Shown here piece by piece: positions 53,197 through 61,139 of a stretch of 64,000 nt of DNA. The notes beneath the pieces were generated by a model that had not been told where the DNA came from, ran no database searches, and saw nothing but the letters and a program-made list of their open reading frames with translations. The position numbers and the translations under genes were made by a program. Numbering within the stretch: position 1 is the first letter of the stretch; the number at the start of each line of letters is the position of its first letter. Source of the DNA: Solirubrobacteraceae bacterium. GTDB lineage: Bacteria > Actinomycetota > Thermoleophilia > Solirubrobacterales > Solirubrobacteraceae. The stretch spans positions 198,880 through 262,879 of the forward strand of contig JAUJOF010000001.1 in assembly GCA_030447785.1 (NCBI GenBank), in the 5' to 3' direction.

Positions 53197-54092
53197 CACG
53201 CGCTCGCGCGCCGGCGCCAGACCTCGGCCAGGAAGGCCTCCGCGCCCCGGCCCAGCGCCGGCCAGTCCGGCTCACACGGCGCGGCGGCGCGCACCACGAA
53301 GCCCCAGTGGCCGTCGTCGGCCATCCGCTCGGCGACGACCTCCAGGCCGGCCAGGTCGAAGTAGGCCTGGGCGGTGGCGCGCGTCAGGTAGAAGGGATGG
53401 TCGACCTTGTAGGCCTCCTCGATCGATCCACGGCGGGCGAGGACCCACCCGATGTCGAGCACGTCCACGAAGGCGTGGCCGCCCTCGGCGAGCAGCCCGC
53501 GGATGGCCGTCAGGGTCGCGCGCACGTCGAGCAGGTGGTCGATGGTCTGGCACAGCAGCACGAGGTCCCAGCGCCGCTCCCCGGGATCGAAGTCCTCGGC
53601 GAAGCCCTCGACCACCTCCATGCCCGCGGCGGCGGCCACCGCGAGCTCGGCGGGCGCAGGGTCGAGCACCGTGGGGCGCACCCCGTCGCGCGCGAAGGCG
53701 CCGGCCACGACACCGGTGGAGCCGCCCACGTCGAGGACGCTCGTCGGCGGGCCGGGCAGCACCCGGGCCAGGTAGGCCGCGAGCTGCGCGGCGTAGTCGC
53801 GCTGCTCGTCCTGCACGGTCTGCGCGTCGATGTGCCGCCCGTGGTAGGCGGAGACCAGCGGGCGGTAGGTGTGCTCGTAGAACCTTGCGTAGGCGTTGGC
53901 CGTGGGGCGGGGGGAGAGGAAGGCGAGGCCGCACCGGGCACAGGCCACCAGCACGCTGGCATAGCCGTAGCGGTCGCGCCGGGCCAGCTCGACCAGACGG
54001 CTCGCGCCGCACAGGTTGCACGCGGGGACCGTCTCGGCGGGCTGGGCGCCGGGGTCGTAGGCCAGGGCGGCGATGCGCTCGGAGCGGCTCAT
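53196..54092 (-). CDS. SAM-dependent methyltransferase with N-terminal zinc-binding motif
   Basis: About 298 residues. CNLC (C25, C28) and CARC (C51, C54) form a four-cysteine zinc-binding motif like that of sugar C-methyltransferases and related Methyltransf_13/23 proteins. TSVLDVGGSTGVVAGAFARD is SAM motif I, WDLVLLCQTIDHLLDV motif II, and LLAEGGHAFVDVLDIG motif III. It may methylate a nucleotide sugar. ATG 54092 overlaps the upstream stop (ATGA), and the ORF extends further upstream only as an out-of-frame shadow. Confidence 0.82.
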   Translation of the reverse strand: MSRSERIAALAYDPGAQPAETVPACNLCGASRLVELARRDRYGYASVLVACARCGLAFLSPRPTANAYARFYEHTYRPLVSAYHGRHIDAQTVQDEQRDYAAQLAAYLARVLPGPPTSVLDVGGSTGVVAGAFARDGVRPTVLDPAPAELAVAAAAGMEVVEGFAEDFDPGERRWDLVLLCQTIDHLLDVRATLTAIRGLLAEGGHAFVDVLDIGWVLARRGSIEEAYKVDHPFYLTRATAQAYFDLAGLEVVAERMADDGHWGFVVRAAAPCEPDWPALGRGAEAFLAEVWRRRASA

Positions 54093-54988
54093 CGGCGCAC
54101 GCGCTGGAGGAGAGCCTCCCAGCTGCGCTCCCTGCTGGTCTCCATCGCGCGGACGCTGATGCGCCGCAGGACGAGGGGGTCGAAGGGCAGCTCGTCGGTC
54201 TGGTCGATGTCGATGACGTTGTCCATGTGCACCAGCTCGGTGGGCGAGGACTCGTCGAGGTTGGTGATGACCACCGCACCGCGCTCGATGGCCGAGGCCA
54301 CCGACGTGTTGTTGGCCCGCACGCCGCCCTCGAAGAAGGCGGCGAAGAACGTGCACCGCTGCAGCTCGTGGGCGACGGCCAGGTCGGAGAGGTTGCCCAG
54401 GAAGTACATCCGGTCAGGAAAGAGCGCGTCCATCTCGGCGAACACGATCTCGGCGTCGCGCATGGTGGACGTCTCGTGGGTGGCGGCCGACACGTGCACG
54501 GAGTACGAGCGTCCCGAGGCCTCCAGGAGATCGCGAAGGTGCCGGAAGCGGTCGGTGAGGATCTTGTGGGCCATACCGAAGGAGAAGACCGACACCTCGG
54601 TCGGGGCCATGCGCCGCCGCTCGACGATCAGTCCCGGGGTCCACAGGGTCTCGACGTGGCCGTCCAGGTCGGCCAGGCGGTCGGCGATGGCCCTGTTGCC
54701 ACACAGCACGCGGCGCGCCCCGGCCAGCAGGCGCCGCTCCACTTCCAGGCCCGAGCAGGTGTGCAGGAAGACGTCGTGGTGCTCCCATTGGTCGGCCAGC
54801 TCGGTCAGTGTGCGCTCCTCGCGCTCGCCCAGCTGCTCGAACTTGAACGACAGCAGGGGCGTGGTGAAGCGCCCGGCCTCTTCGATCGTGACGAAGGGCA
54901 CTCCCAGGCCCTCGGCCAGCAGCTGGTTGAACCGCGCGACGCCCGAGCGAAACGGGTTCGTGTGGTGGGTGACCACGGCGTCGTTCAT
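54089..54988 (-). CDS. Unrecognised protein, possible GT-B-like transferase
   Basis: A 299-residue protein from ATG 54988 (MNDAVVTHHTNPFRSGVARF), overlapping the upstream stop by 4 bases. Features include HDVFLHTCSGLEVERRLLAG, SVFSFGMAHKILTDRFRHLR, then EIVFAEMDALFPDRMYFLGN and FEGGVRANNTSVASAIERGA, an E...NN series that could be a nucleotide-sugar-binding end of a GT-B fold. The HTNP start and FEGGVRANN resemble small glycosyltransferases of single-domain type, but I cannot assign a family. Confidence 0.62.
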   Translation of the reverse strand: MNDAVVTHHTNPFRSGVARFNQLLAEGLGVPFVTIEEAGRFTTPLLSFKFEQLGEREERTLTELADQWEHHDVFLHTCSGLEVERRLLAGARRVLCGNRAIADRLADLDGHVETLWTPGLIVERRRMAPTEVSVFSFGMAHKILTDRFRHLRDLLEASGRSYSVHVSAATHETSTMRDAEIVFAEMDALFPDRMYFLGNLSDLAVAHELQRCTFFAAFFEGGVRANNTSVASAIERGAVVITNLDESSPTELVHMDNVIDIDQTDELPFDPLVLRRISVRAMETSRERSWEALLQRVRR

Positions 54989-55413
54989 CCGTGCAGGCGC
55001 GCGAGGATCGTCGTGGAGGAGTTGGTGACCGTGTCCAGATAGACGACCTCGATGCCATGCTCGGCGCAGGTGCTCATCTCCGCGGGCGGCAGGCGGTCGC
55101 GCCAGTCGGCGCCCTTGACGTAGTAGCGGGGGCGCAGGAGGCGCAGGACCTCCTCGGTGATGGTCTGGGAAGGGTGCACGAGATCGATGTAGCGGATCGC
55201 GTCGAGGATCGCTGCGCGCTCGGCCTGAGGCAGCAGGACAGGGTGCTTGCGCGCGACGTACTCGTCGGGGGACACGTTGCACAGCACGGGGACCCCCAGG
55301 CGGGCAGCCTCGCGAAAGTAGTCGACGTGCCCGGCGTGCAGCGGGTCAAAGCCGCCATCGACCATCGCCACGCGACCGCGGTGGGCCCCGAGCTGCTCGG
55401 TCGGCACGATCAT
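54985..55413 (-). CDS. Cytidylyltransferase-fold nucleotidyltransferase (RfaE C-terminal/TagD-like)
   Basis: A 142-residue single-domain nucleotidyltransferase. VDGGFDPLHAGHVDYFREAA contains the HXGH motif (H26-AG-H29), YYVKGADWRDRLP matches the KGGDY region of HldE/RfaE C-terminal domains, and the end NSSTTILARLHG carries the STT triplet of the family. It would transfer AMP or CMP to a sugar-phosphate or glycerol-3-phosphate. ADP-heptose-type and CDP-glycerol-type products cannot be separated from this sequence. It is first of a four-gene minus-strand operon and diverges from the gene at 55445. Confidence 0.82.
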   Translation of the reverse strand: MIVPTEQLGAHRGRVAMVDGGFDPLHAGHVDYFREAARLGVPVLCNVSPDEYVARKHPVLLPQAERAAILDAIRYIDLVHPSQTITEEVLRLLRPRYYVKGADWRDRLPPAEMSTCAEHGIEVVYLDTVTNSSTTILARLHG

Positions 55414-55444
55414 GTGTTCGCGCAGGCTATGCGATCCTCGCCGG

Positions 55445-56473
55445 GTGCCCCGTCCCCATCACTTCGCCTCCCCGTCGGCGTTCGGGGCCGCCGTGCGCTT
55501 CGAGGCCGGCGTGCGCGGCCACCGCTGGCGCATGGAGCGCGCGCTGGCTCGTGCGGGGCGGACGGGTGACCGCGTGTTCGTCGGGCCGTGGCTGTCGGAG
55601 ATCGGCTTCGAGGTCCTCTACTGGATCCCCCTGTTGCGGGCGCTGCTGGAGCGCAACGGGGTCAAGCCAGCGCAGGTGACGGCGATCTCCCGGGGGGGCG
55701 CCGGGGACTGGTACGCGGGGCTGGCCGACGGCTACGTCGACGTCCACGACCTCATGGGCCGCGACGAGTTCCTGGCCGCTCAGCGCTCGCGCGTGGGCAC
55801 CGCCGGAGACGAGAAGCAGATGCAGTTGACCTCCCTGGACCGCGAACTGTGGCGCCGCGCGGGCGTCGGCGACTCGACCGTCGTCCACCCGCTGGTGATG
55901 TACAGCCGCCTGCGCTACTGGTGGGCGGCCGACGCGGGGGCCGACGAGCTGCGCCGGCGCTGTGACTGGCGCCCGTTCACCCCTCCAGAACCCTCGCGCG
56001 AGCTTCCCGCCCGCTTCGTGGCCGCCAAGCCGTACTTCAGCGCCTGCTTCCCCGAGACGCCGGCGAACCGGCGCTTCGTGGCCGAGCTGTTGGGGAGGAT
56101 CGCGGACTGCGTCGATGTCGTCCTTCTGTCCACGGGCTTGCGTCTTGACCAGCACGCCGAGATGGACCTCGCCGGCCACGAGCGCGTGCATTCTCTCAGC
56201 GGCCTGGCCGCTCGGACGAACCTCGCCGAGCAGACCCGCGTGCTCGCCCGGGCCGACGCCTTCGTGAGCACCTACGGCGGCCCGGCGTACCTAGGTGCCT
56301 TCCTGGGCGTGCCCGCGGTCGGCCTCGTCTCCCTGGCCAACCACAACCCTCGCCATCTCGAGGCGGCCCGAATGGCGGCGGCCGCGATGGGCGCGCCGGC
56401 ACCGGTCCTCGTGGACGTCGACGAGGCCGGCGCGACGGCCCGGGCGCACGAGGTCGCGGGCGTTCGCGCGTGA
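55445..56473 (+). CDS. GFE-LYW family protein, glycosyltransferase-like (copy 2)
   Basis: About 342 residues from GTG 55445; ATG 55412 is in frame and would overlap the divergent gene by two bases. It is paralogous to the protein at 45471: GPWLSEIGFEVLYWIPLL, AISRGGAGDWYAGL, VDVVLLSTGLRLDQH, TNLAEQTRVLARADAFVSTY and GGPAYLGAFLGVPAVGL correspond in order. The paired Rossmann-like pattern suggests a GT-B glycosyltransferase, but the family is not named. It is followed by the UDP-sugar dehydrogenase gene, separated by about 35 bases that hold a promoter hexamer. Confidence 0.6.
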   Translation: MPRPHHFASPSAFGAAVRFEAGVRGHRWRMERALARAGRTGDRVFVGPWLSEIGFEVLYWIPLLRALLERNGVKPAQVTAISRGGAGDWYAGLADGYVDVHDLMGRDEFLAAQRSRVGTAGDEKQMQLTSLDRELWRRAGVGDSTVVHPLVMYSRLRYWWAADAGADELRRRCDWRPFTPPEPSRELPARFVAAKPYFSACFPETPANRRFVAELLGRIADCVDVVLLSTGLRLDQHAEMDLAGHERVHSLSGLAARTNLAEQTRVLARADAFVSTYGGPAYLGAFLGVPAVGLVSLANHNPRHLEAARMAAAAMGAPAPVLVDVDEAGATARAHEVAGVRA

Positions 56474-56496
56474 TCGCGGACCGCAAGGCCGATCGA

Positions 56497-56502
56497 TACA
56501 CT
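56497..56502 (+). promoter_or_regulatory. Leaderless-type -10 hexamer TACACT
   Basis: TACACT ends six bases before the GTG at 56509, the chosen start of the dehydrogenase gene. No -35 box is evident. Confidence 0.45.
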
Positions 56503-56508
56503 CGCTCG

Positions 56509-57828
56509 GTGAGCGAGGACCGAGGCGCCACCGTCGCCGTCGCGTCGTTCGAAGAGCGCATCGCTACCCGGCAGGCGCGCGTGGGCATCGTCGGCCTCGG
56601 CTACGCGGGGCTGCCCTTGGCGATGGCCTTCGCCGAGGCCGGCTTCCCGGTGACGGGGATCGACCTCAACGCTGAGCGCGTGCAGGCGGTCAACGACAGC
56701 CGTTCGTATCTGGTCGACGTGCCCGAGGAGCGCTACGCGGCGGCTGAGGGACGCTTGAGCGCCACCTGCGACTACGCGGCGGTCGGCGAGCTGGACGCGC
56801 TGACGATCTGCGTGCCTACCCCGCTTTCCAAGACCCGCTCGCCCGACGTGAAGTACGTCGTCGCGGCGGCGGAGAGCATCAGCGAGCACCTCTCGTCCGG
56901 GCAGCTGGTGATGTTGCAGTCCACCACCTACCCGGGGACCACCGAGGAGCTGGTGCTCGACATCCTGCAGCGCGGCGGCCGTCAGGTCGGCCGTGACTTC
57001 TTCCTGGGCTACGCGCCCGAGCGGGTGGATCCGGGCAACCGCGTCTACGACGTGCACAACACGCCCAAGCTGGTGGCCGGGGTCACCGACGAGTGCCTGG
57101 CGCGCGTGCGCGCTGTGTACGAGACGATCGTCGATGACGTGGTCGCGGTGCGCCGCCCGATGGTCGCTGAGATGGCCAAGCTGCATGAGAACACCTTCCG
57201 GGCGGTGAACATCGCGCTGGCCAACGAGCTCGCGCTGATCTGCGACCGCCTGGGGATCAGCGCGTGGGAGGTCATCGACGCGGCGGCGACCAAGCCCTTC
57301 GCCTTCATGCCCCACCACCCGGGGCCGGGCCTTGGTGGCGATTGCATCCCGGTGGTGCCGCACTTCATCTCGTGGCGGATGCGCGAGTATGGCTATTCGG
57401 CGCGGATGATCGACACCGCCCACGAGATCAACGCCCAGATGCCCGTCCACGTGGTCCATCGGGTTGCCGACGCGCTGAATTCCGTCGGGCGGGCCATCAA
57501 CCGCGCGCGGATCCTGGTGCTGGGCATGGCCTACAAGCCCGACGTGCACGACACGCGAGAGTCGCCCTCGCTGATTATCACCCAGGACCTCCTCGCGCGC
57601 GGCGCGGACATCCGCTACTGCGATCCCTGGGTCCCCACGGTGGGTCTCGGTCAAGGCACCGTACTCGAGAACGTGGGCTGGACCGAGGAAGAGGTGCGCG
57701 AGGCCGACTGCGTGGTCATGCTCACGCCCCATCGCGCGTTCCTCGACCAACCTCACTGGCGCCACGCTCGCCTGATCGTCGACACCCGCAACGTGATCCC
57801 CGTCGGGGACCACGTCTGGTCGATCTAG
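56509..57828 (+). CDS. Nucleotide-sugar dehydrogenase (WbpA/UDP-GlcNAc or UDP-Glc dehydrogenase type)
   Basis: About 439 residues. GIVGLGYAGLPLAMAFAEAG (27-46) binds NAD, VPTPLSKTRSPDVKYVV follows, FLGYAPERVDPGN is typical of the WbpA/TviB subgroup, and PGLGGDCIPV carries the catalytic Cys near residue 278. ILVLGMAYKPDVHDTRESPS is the C-terminal substrate domain. It oxidises UDP-sugar C6 to the uronate, supplying acidic residues to the polymer. GTG 56509 is chosen because a -10 hexamer ends six bases upstream. The stop shares CTAG with the convergent phosphatase gene. Confidence 0.9.
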   Translation: MSEDRGATVAVASFEERIATRQARVGIVGLGYAGLPLAMAFAEAGFPVTGIDLNAERVQAVNDSRSYLVDVPEERYAAAEGRLSATCDYAAVGELDALTICVPTPLSKTRSPDVKYVVAAAESISEHLSSGQLVMLQSTTYPGTTEELVLDILQRGGRQVGRDFFLGYAPERVDPGNRVYDVHNTPKLVAGVTDECLARVRAVYETIVDDVVAVRRPMVAEMAKLHENTFRAVNIALANELALICDRLGISAWEVIDAAATKPFAFMPHHPGPGLGGDCIPVVPHFISWRMREYGYSARMIDTAHEINAQMPVHVVHRVADALNSVGRAINRARILVLGMAYKPDVHDTRESPSLIITQDLLARGADIRYCDPWVPTVGLGQGTVLENVGWTEEEVREADCVVMLTPHRAFLDQPHWRHARLIVDTRNVIPVGDHVWSI

Positions 57829-58517
57829 CGGCCGTCGAGCACGAGAGCTGCGAAGTCCTCGGGCGGCGGCAGCTCCTCGAGCGCCGCCCACGGCCGGCAC
57901 GCGCGCAGTGCGTCGAGGTCATACCCGGGACCGCTGGCCACCGCCACGGTGCGCGCTCCGATCACCTTTCCGCACGAGATGTCGTGGGGCGTGTCGCCGA
58001 TGACCACCATCTGCTCGCCCGTGGGCATTTCGCCGCCATGCTCGGCCGCGAGCTCGCGCGCCTGGCGCGCGATCGAGGGGCGGTCGTCGCCCTCCACGCT
58101 GAATGCTCCTCCCGAACCAAAGAAGCCCCACAGGCCGTAGTGGCGCAGCTTGGCCTCCGCACCTGTGGCCACGTTGCCCGTGAGCAGCATGCTGATCACG
58201 TCGTCGCGCCGCGAGAGCCTCTCGAGGTTCTCGCGCACGTTGGACAGCACCCGGCCCTGGCGCCAGCCCAGGCGATCGGGCAGGTGCTGCGCGTAGCTGC
58301 GCAGTAGCTCGGCGGCCGTCCGGGGGTCGTCGTGGCCATGGGCGGCGGCGACCTTCACCGCGATCTCGGCGTCGGTCAGCCCGGCGGTCCTCATGTCGGC
58401 CATGGCGGGCTCGTCGCCCAGCACCACGCGGATGGCCGCCTCCCAGGCGAAGATTCCTGCCCGCGCGGTGTCGAGCAGGGTGCCGTCGATGTCCCAGAAC
58501 AGGTAGATGTGCCTCAC
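57825..58517 (-). CDS. HAD-superfamily phosphatase
   Basis: About 230 residues from GTG 58517 (VRHIYLFWDIDGTLLDTARA). DIDGT (9-13) holds the nucleophile and acid Asp, MLLTGNVATGAEAKL is motif II, and VVIGDTPHDISCGKVIGA motif IV; the cap is helical. Such enzymes dephosphorylate sugar phosphates. In this operon (NeuB, NeuA, transketolase, HAD) a nonulosonate-9-phosphate phosphatase role is plausible but not proven. It overlaps the transketolase stop by 4 bases (GTGA). Confidence 0.82.
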   Translation of the reverse strand: MRHIYLFWDIDGTLLDTARAGIFAWEAAIRVVLGDEPAMADMRTAGLTDAEIAVKVAAAHGHDDPRTAAELLRSYAQHLPDRLGWRQGRVLSNVRENLERLSRRDDVISMLLTGNVATGAEAKLRHYGLWGFFGSGGAFSVEGDDRPSIARQARELAAEHGGEMPTGEQMVVIGDTPHDISCGKVIGARTVAVASGPGYDLDALRACRPWAALEELPPPEDFAALVLDGR

Positions 58518-60391
58518 AGGGCGCCCAGCCGCTCGACCAGGGAGTCGGCGTCGAGGCGGTGCTCGCGCAGGACCTCTTCGTTGGAGCCGCAGGCCGGCAG
58601 GCGGTCGATGCCCCAGACCTCGACGGGCCGGCCGCCCAGCGCGGCGCGCACCGCGTCGCCCTGCCCGCCCACGTGCCAGTGGTTGTCGAGCACAACGACC
58701 GGGGCGTCGCCGGCCACCTCGCCCAGCCAGGCGCCGTCCACGTCGCGCAGCCAGGGCAGCGAGACCACGCCCACGTCGCCCAGACTCTGCGCGGCCGCGT
58801 GGGCCTGGCTGAGCAGCACCGGGCCGGTGCACACCACCACCGCGCGGGTGCCCTCGCGCACCACAGTGCCCCGTCCGGGCTGCAGCCGCTCGGCCTGCCA
58901 GGGCTCGAAGCCCAGCTCCCAGGGCACGGATACCAGGCGGATGTAGACGGAGCCCGGCGCCTCGAAGACCGCCCACTGCACGCACAGGCGCGCCTCGTGG
59001 TCGGTGGCGGGCTCCAAGCACGCCATGCCCGGCAGGCAGCCCATGAGGGCGATGTCGCGGACCATCTGGTGGGAGTGGCCCGGGCCGCCGGGGATGATCC
59101 CCACCAGGGTGCCGGCGTAGAGAACCTTCGTGGCCTCGGTGGCGTTGTTGAAGATCTGCTCGTTGGCCCGCGGGGTCAAGAAGCAGGCAAAGGAGTGAGC
59201 GGCGGGGAGCATCCCTCCCAGGGCCAGCGTCCCTGCCTGGCTGACCATGTCCTGCTCGGCGATGCCGCACTCCACGAAGCGCTCGGGATGGCGCTCGCGG
59301 AAGGGAATGAGGCCGGTGTCCAGGTAGAGGTCGGCGTCCAGCGCGACGAGGCGCGGCTCGCGCTCGGCCGCGTCGGCCAGGGCCTCCCCATAGGCGAAAG
59401 GCAGCTTCTGCGGGGCGCAGGGCTGGGTGCGCCGCGGCGCCTGCGCCTCCTCGTAGGCGACCTCCCGGCCCAGCCGCTCGTCCAGCCGGGCTGCGATCTC
59501 GCCCAGCGCGGCGGCGTACTGGTCGGGCCCGGGGGCGCCGGAGTGAAAGGCGTACAGCGCGGTGGCCGAGCGCTCGAGCTCGTGGGGCTCGAAGACCGTC
59601 GCGCCGGAGCCCTTGATGGTGTCGGCCACCAGCAGCTTCGGCCGGTCGGGATGCTCGTCGAGCAGGGTCCCCAGCGTCTCGCCCAGCGCGCGCACGTCGT
59701 TGCCGTCACAGCGCGCCACCGCCCAGCCGAACGCGCGCACCTTGGCGCCTAGGTCGCCGAGGTCGCTGACCTGGTCGACCCACGTGTCGGACTGGATCTT
59801 GTTGTGGTCGACGATGACCGTGATCTCGCCCAGGCCCTCGTTGGCGGCCTGTCCCAGCGACTCCCAGAACTGTCCCTCCTGCAGCTCGCCATCGCCGGTG
59901 ACCACGAACACGCGCCTGCGGCCGGGTGGTTGGGCCAATCGCGCCGCGCGGGCAAAGCCCTTGGCCTTGGAGATGCCCATGCCCAGCGAGCCGGTGTTCG
60001 TCGACATCGCGGGCACCGCCTCGATGTCCGGGTGCCCGGGCAGGCCGCCCAGGCGGCGCAGGCGGTGGAGCAGGTCGAAGTCGAGCTTGCCCACCCCGAC
60101 CAGCACGGCGTAGGCGCCCGGCGCGTCGTGGCCCTTGGAGGAGAAGACCACGTCGTCGCCCTCGACCACCTCGAGGTGCAGCCAGCTGAGGATGTCCAGC
60201 ACGCTGAAGGAGGTCCCGACGTGGCCGGAGCCGGCCTCCATGATCGAACTGAGCGCGTTGATGCGCGAGGCATCGGCGAAGGCCGCGACGCGCTGGACGG
60301 GGTCCTCCATGCGGCGGATCGCTTCGAGCTCGCGCGGCGGCACGTAGCGCAGCGCGATCGGGGCGTTGGCGGCGAACGTGGCGGCTTCCAC
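58514..60391 (-). CDS. Transketolase (single-chain), in a sugar-acid operon
   Basis: A 625-residue transketolase. GSGHVGTSFSVLDILSWLHL and SSKGHDAPGAYAV belong to the thiamine-diphosphate N-terminal domain, GDGELQEGQFWESLGQA and VIVDHNKIQSDT are the TPP motif, VECGIAEQDMVSQAGTLALG holds the catalytic Glu, and PGGPGHSHQMVRDIAL belongs to the pyrimidine domain. It is full length but divergent from housekeeping enzymes (about 660 residues). Placed between a CMP-sugar synthetase and a phosphatase gene, it is probably dedicated to making a sugar precursor. Its acceptor and donor are unknown. Confidence 0.88.
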   Translation of the reverse strand: MEAATFAANAPIALRYVPPRELEAIRRMEDPVQRVAAFADASRINALSSIMEAGSGHVGTSFSVLDILSWLHLEVVEGDDVVFSSKGHDAPGAYAVLVGVGKLDFDLLHRLRRLGGLPGHPDIEAVPAMSTNTGSLGMGISKAKGFARAARLAQPPGRRRVFVVTGDGELQEGQFWESLGQAANEGLGEITVIVDHNKIQSDTWVDQVSDLGDLGAKVRAFGWAVARCDGNDVRALGETLGTLLDEHPDRPKLLVADTIKGSGATVFEPHELERSATALYAFHSGAPGPDQYAAALGEIAARLDERLGREVAYEEAQAPRRTQPCAPQKLPFAYGEALADAAEREPRLVALDADLYLDTGLIPFRERHPERFVECGIAEQDMVSQAGTLALGGMLPAAHSFACFLTPRANEQIFNNATEATKVLYAGTLVGIIPGGPGHSHQMVRDIALMGCLPGMACLEPATDHEARLCVQWAVFEAPGSVYIRLVSVPWELGFEPWQAERLQPGRGTVVREGTRAVVVCTGPVLLSQAHAAAQSLGDVGVVSLPWLRDVDGAWLGEVAGDAPVVVLDNHWHVGGQGDAVRAALGGRPVEVWGIDRLPACGSNEEVLREHRLDADSLVERLGAL

Positions 60392-60408
60392 GACTCAGGC
60401 GAGGACGT

Positions 60409-61112
60409 TCACGGGGGAAGCAGCGCGGGCTGCGCGGCGGCCAGGCGCTCGGCGGCCTTCCAGTCGTCGGGGTAGTCGATGCTGAACCCTCCGCGCCCTC
60501 GCTGAGGAAGGGCACCACGCGGCGGCCGGCGATCTCGCGGTCGGCCACGATGCGCGTCCAGGCCATCTCCAGAGAGGAGTCCTGCACGTGTACGGCGGGC
60601 AGCGCCGCGGTCTGACGCGAGTGGGTGGGAATCTCGCCGGCCGGCTGGGGGAGCAGGGGGCGCATGAGCTCGCCCTCGATGACCCACATCTTCCCCGGGT
60701 ACTCGCGGACCGGGCGCACGGCGCGCAGGGAGTCGGCCTCGGGAACCGCGGTGAAGGCCTCCCAGGCTCGGCGGATGGTCGCGCCGCGACGGAAGGGGCT
60801 GGTAGGGCGCAGGATGGAGAAGGCGTCGTAGGTCGTGCCACGCAGGACATGCTCGACCCAGTCGATGTCCGGCGACGTGGCCCCGGCGATCTCGGGCGGT
60901 CGCAGGTCGGGGACCTCGGCCCCGTAGCGGCGGGCGACCTCGGCGGTCTGCTCGCTGTCGGTCGACACGATCACCGCCTCGAACAGCTCGCTCTCGTGGG
61001 CGGCGGCGATCGAGTAGGCCAGCAGCGGATGGCCGGCGAGCTCGCGGACGTTCTTGCCCGGCACACGAACCGATCCGGCGCGCGCCGGGATCAGGGCGAC
61101 GACGGTCGGCAC
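60409..61112 (-). pseudogene. Acylneuraminate cytidylyltransferase (NeuA-like), single-base frameshift near 60492
   Basis: From GTG 61112 (GTG 61121 is in frame) VALIPARAGSVRVPGKNVRE is the CTP-binding signature. VSTDSEQTAEVARRYGAEVP, ILRPTSPFRRGATIRRA and MRPLLPQPAGEIPTHSRQT follow. At about 60492 the frame shifts inside a GGG run: the correct ending FSIDYPDDWKAAERLAAAQP stops at 60409, while the uninterrupted frame continues as nonsense through the transketolase gene. With one base restored the protein is complete (about 235 residues). An assembly error or a very recent mutation is likely. It follows the NeuB-like gene by 27 bases. Confidence 0.72.
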
Positions 61113-61119
61113 CGCGGGC

Positions 61120-61125
61120 ACGTTA
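61120..61125 (-). promoter_or_regulatory. -10-like hexamer TAACGT
   Basis: On the minus strand TAACGT lies seven bases before the GTG at 61112. It overlaps the alternative GTG at 61121, which favours the later start. Confidence 0.35.
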
Positions 61126-61139
61126 GCGAGGGCGCGGCT

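Noticed and set aside
52962-55042. Two overlapping plus-strand frames of about 690 codons
   Set aside because: Both are Arg/Pro-rich antisense shadows of four clearly coding minus-strand genes.
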